From NCBI GenBank assembly GCA_965223695.1, contig CBDCXJ010000044.1, positions 62,001 through 126,000 on the forward strand: a stretch of DNA of 64,000 nt. The letters are read 5' to 3'. The notes under the pieces were generated by a model, which was not told the DNA's origin, made no database searches, and saw nothing but the letters and a program-made list of their open reading frames with translations. A program made the translations under genes and the position numbers. Every line of letters begins with the position of its first letter. The first letter of the stretch is position 1. This document shows positions 59,862 through 64,000 of this stretch, piece after piece. This DNA comes from JAUVPB01 sp965223695 (GTDB taxonomy: Bacteria; Actinomycetota; Thermoleophilia; Gaiellales; Gaiellaceae).

Positions 59862-61166
59862 ATGGCTGTAGCAACCAGCACTGCCCGCCTGTGGTGCCGT
59901 GCGGCCGACCCCATCGACATGGTCGTTGCAGGCGCACGCGTGGTCGATCCGCTCGAGCGGATCGACGAGACGCTCGACGTCACCATCGAGGAAGGCGTGA
60001 TCACAGAGCTCGAGCCCGCGCGCTCGTCGCGCTCGAACCTGCTCCTGACACCGGGATTCGTCGACCCGCATGTGCACCTGCGCGCGCCCGGCCGCGAGGA
60101 CGAAGAAGATCTCACTAGCGGGTCGAAAGCGGCGGCGGCCGGTGGCTACTGCGCGATTCTGGCGATGCCCAACACCGACCCCGTCGTTGACTCGGCGGCC
60201 GTGCTCGGCGCGCTCGTCGACGAGGCCAAGGCGAATGCCGACGTGCCGATCGGCTTCTTCGCGTCGATCAGCCGCCGGCTCGAAGGCGAGGAGCTCACCG
60301 ACATGGTCGAGCTCGCCGAGTGCGGTGCCGTCGGCTTCACCGACGACGGACGACCGGTGCGCTCGGCCGGCTTGATGCGCCGCGCTCTGCAGTATTCGGG
60401 GGCGGCCAGGCGCGTGCTCTCGCTCCATGAGGAAGAGCCGAGCCTGACTCGCGGCGGCCATATGCACGAGGGCGCGGTGTCGGCAGAGCTCGGTGTCGGC
60501 GGCTGGCCTTCGATCGCCGAGAGCGTGATGGTCGAACGCGATGCCGCGCTAGCCCAGTACGAGGGCCGACCCGTTCACTTCATGCATCTCTCTGCGCTCG
60601 AGTCGGTCGAGGCGCTGCGTCGCGCGCGCGAGCTCGGCATCGAGGCCAGCGGCGAGGTCTCGCCCCACCACCTGTGCCTGACCGACGACGCGGTGCGAGG
60701 CCTCGACACCAACCTGAAGATGAACCCGCCGCTGAGAACCGAGACCGATCGTCAGTCCCTGATCGAGGCGCTTCGTGATGGGACGATCGAGGCGATCGCC
60801 ACCGATCACGCGCCCCACGCGCTACACGAGAAGGAGCGGCCTTTCGAGGAGGCGCCCTTCGGCGTGACCGGCCTTGAGACTGCCTTCGCCGCGCTCTACA
60901 CCCGGCTTGTGAAGAGCGGGAAGCTCCCGCTCGAGCTGGTCATCGAGCGAATGACCTCGGGCCCGGCGCGAATCTTCGGCCTCGCACCACCGCGCATCGC
61001 CGTCGGTGAACCGGCGAACCTGGCGTTGATCGACTTCGAGCAGGAATGGCTTGTCGGCGAGGACGGCTTCCGCTCGCGCTCTGCGAACTCCTGGTTGCTC
61101 GGCGAGCGTCTCACGGGGCAAGTCGTGATGACGATCGCGGCGGGGCGACTCGCCTACGCGGCATGA
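59862..61166 (+). CDS. pyrC: Dihydroorotase
   Basis: 434 residues, type I amidohydrolase-fold enzyme: metal motif DPHVHLRAPGREDEEDL, AMPNTDPVVDS, SLHEEEPSL, HFMHLSALESVEAL, SPHHLCLTDD and catalytic Asp in ATDHAPH. Cyclises carbamoyl aspartate to dihydroorotate. ATG preceded by GAGGGAG. It is 34 nt after pyrB; its stop overlaps pyrK (ATGA). Confidence 0.95.
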   Translation: MAVATSTARLWCRAADPIDMVVAGARVVDPLERIDETLDVTIEEGVITELEPARSSRSNLLLTPGFVDPHVHLRAPGREDEEDLTSGSKAAAAGGYCAILAMPNTDPVVDSAAVLGALVDEAKANADVPIGFFASISRRLEGEELTDMVELAECGAVGFTDDGRPVRSAGLMRRALQYSGAARRVLSLHEEEPSLTRGGHMHEGAVSAELGVGGWPSIAESVMVERDAALAQYEGRPVHFMHLSALESVEALRRARELGIEASGEVSPHHLCLTDDAVRGLDTNLKMNPPLRTETDRQSLIEALRDGTIEAIATDHAPHALHEKERPFEEAPFGVTGLETAFAALYTRLVKSGKLPLELVIERMTSGPARIFGLAPPRIAVGEPANLALIDFEQEWLVGEDGFRSRSANSWLLGERLTGQVVMTIAAGRLAYAA

Positions 61167-61945
61167 GCGGCCGCGCGCGCGCGAGTAGCGGCGCTCGCCT
61201 CGAGTCTGTCCGTGTTCTCGGCGTCGAGCGGGTCGGGACGTACAGCCTGCTTCGGGTCGAGCGCAAGGGCATCGACCCGGGCCAGCCCGGCCAGCTCTTC
61301 ATGCTTCGCGCCGGCTCACTGCTCTTGCCTCGACCGATGAGCCTCTGTCTCGCCTCGCCGGGTGAGCTCGGCTTCCTGATCGACGTGATCGGGCCGGGCA
61401 CCGAGGCGCTCGCCGGCCTGTCGCTGGGAGAGACGCTGCGGCTGTTCGGCCCACTCGGGCACGGGTTTCCGCCTGCGGTCAGCGAGCCCGTGCTGGTCGG
61501 CGGCGGGATCGGCATAGCGCCGCTCCCCTATCTGAGCCAGCGCCTCGGCGGGCCTCCGGCCCTGCTCGGCTTCCGCTCGGCTGCTCACGCAGAGGCTGCC
61601 GAGCTCGTGCCGAACGCCGACGTCGTCATCGACCCCGTGCTCGTGACCGAGCCGCTCGCCGAGCGGCTCGCCGGCCTACCCGAGACGACGCCGCTCGCGT
61701 GCGGCCCAGAGCCGATGCTCGCAGCCGTCGCACGGCTCTCGCCCAGGGCCTGGCTCGCGCACGAGGCTCCGATGGCCTGCGGCTACGGCGCCTGTTACGG
61801 CTGCGTGGTCGAGATCGATGGAGAGCTGAAGCGTCTGTGCGTCGAGGGTCCGACGCTTCTCGCCGAGCGGCTTTGGCCGGCGTCGGTCGGCCCGGCCGAG
61901 CCTGCTCATGTCGCGGTCACAGTCGATGTGGAGCTGGTCGCGTGA
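61163..61945 (+). CDS. pyrK: Dihydroorotate dehydrogenase B electron-transfer subunit PyrK
   Basis: 260 residues: FAD domain (SLLLPRPMSLCLAS), NAD-binding domain (EPVLVGGGIGIAPLPYLSQR, LACGPEPMLAAV) and a C-terminal 2Fe-2S site in HEAPMACGYGACYGC with the fourth Cys in RLCVEGP. It passes electrons from PyrD to NAD+. Overlaps at both ends (ATGA and GTGA) show strict coupling with pyrC and pyrD. Confidence 0.93.
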   Translation: MSGRARASSGARLESVRVLGVERVGTYSLLRVERKGIDPGQPGQLFMLRAGSLLLPRPMSLCLASPGELGFLIDVIGPGTEALAGLSLGETLRLFGPLGHGFPPAVSEPVLVGGGIGIAPLPYLSQRLGGPPALLGFRSAAHAEAAELVPNADVVIDPVLVTEPLAERLAGLPETTPLACGPEPMLAAVARLSPRAWLAHEAPMACGYGACYGCVVEIDGELKRLCVEGPTLLAERLWPASVGPAEPAHVAVTVDVELVA

Positions 61946-62871
61946 CCCGGATCCTCAACGCCTCGGGGTGTCTCGACGCACTCGTGGCGCCCGAGGTCGC
62001 GAACACGCTCGACATCTTTGTCACGAAGACCGTCACCCCTGAGCCGCGCGCCGGCAATGCCCCGGTTCGCATTGCCGAGACCGACGTCGGCATGCTCAAC
62101 TCGATCGGGTTGGCGAACCCGGGCATCGAGTCCTTCGTCAGCGATCACCTGCCTACGCTCGAGCGGCTCGAAGTGCCGCTCTGGGTGTCGGTCGGGGGCT
62201 TCTGCGCAGCCGACTTCGCACGCTGTTGCACGGCGCTCGACGGGAAGGCAAGCGTCGAGACGATCGAGCTGAACGTCTCATGCCCGAACGTCACCGTGCC
62301 GGCCGACGCGGCCTCCGAGATCGTCGAAGCCGCGCGGGCCGCGACGACGAAGCCGCTCTACGCGAAGCTCTCGCCCACGCTTCCCGATATCGCCGAGGTC
62401 GCCGGTGCGGCGGAGCGAGCTGGAGCCGACGGGCTCACGCTGACGAACGCGCTTCGCGGCCTCGCCCTCGACCCGAGGACACTGGCGCCGCGTATCGCGA
62501 CGGCCACGGCCGGGTTCTCGGGTCCCGCGCTGCGACCCGTTGCGCTGGCCGCCATCTATTCGTGCGCGGCGGCCACGCGCCTGCCGATCGTTGGCCTGGG
62601 CGGTATCGAGACCGGTGAGCACGCGCTGGCCTTTCACGCGGCAGGTGCATCAGACATCGCGCTCGGCACGGTTTTGTTTGCCGACCCTCTTGCGCCAGAA
62701 CGCGTGCGGAGCGAGCTTGCCGCGGCCGCGGAGCGCCACGGCTTCGCCTCGGCGGCCGACCTTGTCGGGGTCGCTCACGACGATCGTTCGCGCCGTGAGG
62801 AAGGGGCGCTGAGCGTCGACGGAGAGCCAGTGCTGTTGCCCAATAAGGCAACCGTGGCGACCGTCGTGTAA
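61942..62871 (+). CDS. pyrD: Dihydroorotate dehydrogenase catalytic subunit (class 1B)
   Basis: 309 residues, FMN TIM barrel. TLDIFVTKTVTPEPRAGN is the class 1 N-terminal loop; IELNVSCPN and PLYAKLSPTLPDI contain the active-site region; IVGLGGIETGEHAL binds the FMN phosphate. Class 1B enzymes use Cys as base, found here near FTKT-downstream Cys in the NVSCPNVTVP segment region; exact base not verified. With PyrK it forms a heterotetramer. It is the last gene before mihF; pyrF is not in the window. Confidence 0.93.
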   Translation: MTRILNASGCLDALVAPEVANTLDIFVTKTVTPEPRAGNAPVRIAETDVGMLNSIGLANPGIESFVSDHLPTLERLEVPLWVSVGGFCAADFARCCTALDGKASVETIELNVSCPNVTVPADAASEIVEAARAATTKPLYAKLSPTLPDIAEVAGAAERAGADGLTLTNALRGLALDPRTLAPRIATATAGFSGPALRPVALAAIYSCAAATRLPIVGLGGIETGEHALAFHAAGASDIALGTVLFADPLAPERVRSELAAAAERHGFASAADLVGVAHDDRSRREEGALSVDGEPVLLPNKATVATVV

Positions 62872-62879
62872 CACTCCCC

Positions 62880-62908
62880 TTGAAGGCTCGGTCGCGGTTG
62901 CCTACAAT
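62880..62908 (+). promoter_or_regulatory. Sigma70-type promoter of mihF
   Basis: TTGAAG (62880-62885), a 17-nt spacer and TACAAT (62903-62908), close to consensus. Transcription would begin within a few bases of the mihF ATG (62919), giving little or no leader. It sits immediately after the pyrD stop and lets mihF-gmk-rpoZ be expressed independently of pyrimidine control. Confidence 0.75.
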
Positions 62909-62918
62909 CCTGCGCGCC

Positions 62919-63248
62919 ATGACGGCGACGAGATCCCAAACCAAGGCGCCGTCCCGTTCGCTCGATCAGCGTATGGACGCTCTTCGGCGCGCGAACGAGG
63001 TTCGCGTTCGGCGTGCGAAGCTCAAGAAGGAGTTGAAGACGGGCGTCGTCAGCATCGACGAGGTTCTCGACAACCCACCCGAGTACGTCGGCACGGCCAA
63101 GGTGTTCGACATCCTGCTCGCCGCGCCCAAGTTCGGCCGGGTCAAGGCCGCACGCTTCCTCAAGCACTGTCGGATCAGCCAATCGAAGACGGTTGGAGGT
63201 CTCTCCGAGCGTCAACGGGCCGAGCTCGTAGGCCTGCTTCGGCGCTGA
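62919..63248 (+). CDS. mihF: Actinobacterial integration host factor mIHF
   Basis: 109 residues, basic and helical. RRAKLKKELKTGVVSIDEVL and AAPKFGRVKAARFLKHCRIS (helix-two turn-helix DNA-binding part) are signatures of the mIHF family, essential nucleoid-associated proteins unrelated to HU-type IHF, required for phage L5 integration and for nucleoid structure. Upstream of gmk and rpoZ as in most actinobacteria. Its stop overlaps the probable CTG start of gmk. Confidence 0.95.
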   Translation: MTATRSQTKAPSRSLDQRMDALRRANEVRVRRAKLKKELKTGVVSIDEVLDNPPEYVGTAKVFDILLAAPKFGRVKAARFLKHCRISQSKTVGGLSERQRAELVGLLRR

Positions 63249-63850
63249 GCGGCAACCCCGCAGCCCGTAGGGCCCTCGAAGAGCGGGCCGGCAGGCTGTT
63301 CGTCGTCACCGGGCCCTCGGGCGCCGGCAAGGGCACGTTGATTCGCGAGCTCCTCGCCCGACGACCCGAGCTCGAGGTCGCAGTCTCGGCGACAACCCGG
63401 GCCAGACGCGAAGGAGAGACCGATGGCGTCGACTACTACTTCCTCGGCGACGCCGCGTTCGACGTCGCCATCGCCGACAACGCGTTTTACGAGCACGTCG
63501 AGTACGTGTCCGGACACCGCTACGGCACGCTCGAGCGCGAGGTCGACCGCATTCTCGATGCGGGAACCAGCTGCGTGCTCGAGCTCGAGACGCAGGGCGC
63601 ACGCGCGGTCAAGGAGCGGGAGCCCCGGGCGGTGACGATCTTTATCGCCTCGCCGTCCTTCGAGGAGCTGACCCGGCGCCTGACGGAGCGCGCGACCGAG
63701 AGCGCAGGCGAGATCGATGAGCGACTGGCGCTCGCCAGGCGCCAGATGGCAGAGGCGTCGCTCTTCGACCACGTCGTCGTCAACGACTCGGTCGTGCGGG
63801 CAGCCGCTGAAGTCGTTGCAATCGCGGATCGAGCGCTGGGCGAGCACTAA
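63245..63850 (+). CDS. gmk: Guanylate kinase
   Basis: 201 residues read from CTG. P-loop VVTGPSGAGKGTLIREL, VSATTRARREGETDGVDYYF (GMP binding) and SGHRYGTLEREVD; the lid and C-terminal helices are complete. No ATG, GTG or TTG exists in frame between the mihF overlap and the P-loop; the first such codon (TTG 63338) lies after it. A CTG overlaps the mihF stop as CTGA, the same geometry as the ATGA and GTGA couplings elsewhere here, so CTG initiation is likely. Confidence 0.92.
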   Translation: MSGNPAARRALEERAGRLFVVTGPSGAGKGTLIRELLARRPELEVAVSATTRARREGETDGVDYYFLGDAAFDVAIADNAFYEHVEYVSGHRYGTLEREVDRILDAGTSCVLELETQGARAVKEREPRAVTIFIASPSFEELTRRLTERATESAGEIDERLALARRQMAEASLFDHVVVNDSVVRAAAEVVAIADRALGEH

Positions 63851-63904
63851 CCGTCTAACGGCTCCGCAGAGCCACACGGCGGCCAGCAGCTACACTCGAA
63901 GGCG

Positions 63905-64000
63905 ATGACGAGAGTACGTGTCGACCATGTCGTGGCCAACGCCGACGACTCGCGCTACGGCGCGGTGATCATGGCGGCCAAACGAGCGCGGCAGCTGAAC
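63905..64000 (+). CDS. rpoZ: DNA-directed RNA polymerase omega subunit, N-terminal part (cut by window edge)
   Basis: 32 residues visible. TRVRVDHVVANADDSRYGAV and the omega signature AAKRARQLN identify RpoZ, which aids assembly of RNA polymerase. It follows gmk as expected. The ATG is 8 nt after a TACACT box, pointing to an additional leaderless transcript. The C terminus is outside the window. Confidence 0.9.
   Translation, partial: MTRVRVDHVVANADDSRYGAVIMAAKRARQLN

Noticed and set aside
1..64000. CRISPR arrays, insertion sequences, prophage
   Set aside because: No regularly spaced direct repeats, transposase or phage structural genes were seen on either strand.

Overview
The window reads as chromosome from a high-GC Gram-positive actinobacterium, most likely of the Thermoleophilia (Gaiellales/Solirubrobacterales) type and probably from an environmental assembly. 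Supporting this: GTG starts are common, many genes have a TAnnnT box 6-8 nt before the start codon (leaderless transcription), the order pyrR-pyrB-pyrC-pyrK-pyrD-mihF-gmk-rpoZ carries an actinobacterial integration host factor, there is a CspA/IF-1 pair, and there is a secreted RTX protein with a Lys-rich tail. The placement is inference; no rRNA is present.

Left third (1-18.2 kb): accessory catabolism. It holds an OYE-type flavoenzyme, an HpaB-family monooxygenase, a bicupin behind an amidohydrolase stub, an MFS carrier, a secreted lysyl-oxidase-like protein, an aldo/keto reductase fused to a polynucleotide-kinase-like and HAD-like module, a DAO/HpcH pair, a PLP gamma-family enzyme, a RidA-like protein, and a hydrolase / decayed decarboxylase / luciferase-family run with two broken genes.

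18.3-24 kb: an M24 peptidase, then the most notable locus. Two genes are interrupted by in-frame TGA codons that fall exactly at redox or catalytic cysteine positions, each followed by a compact SECIS-like hairpin: a MerB (organomercurial lyase)-family protein and a glycine/D-proline-reductase B-like protein with a UxxC motif. A HAD hydrolase follows the latter in frame without a canonical start. Then come infA (apparent AUC start), a cold-shock gene and a PuuE-like deacetylase.

24-43 kb: mostly housekeeping. NfeD/slipin; the PLP synthase operon with an inserted cupin; yebC; the RTX protein; ruvCAB; recJ; rel; a thioesterase; phosphomannomutase; a HIT protein; corA; tRNA-Arg(CCG). 43.8-49.1 kb: a D-glutamate/dipeptide catabolic operon (dgcA-dgcN plus two M29 aminopeptidases) and RNase Z. 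49.3-58.1 kb: a surface-polysaccharide locus (epimerase, Wzz, glycosyltransferases, a frameshifted Wzy-type polymerase, deacetylase, sugar transferase, and an acetyltransferase/GGDEF chimera). 58.2 kb to the end: a PyrR-controlled pyrimidine operon without carAB or pyrF, then mihF, gmk (apparent CTG start) and rpoZ, cut by the window edge.

Three single-base indels (two in the decarboxylase remnant, one in the polymerase) mean sequence errors or decay exist here. That caution applies to the unusual-start observations, less so to the TGA codons, which have independent structural support.
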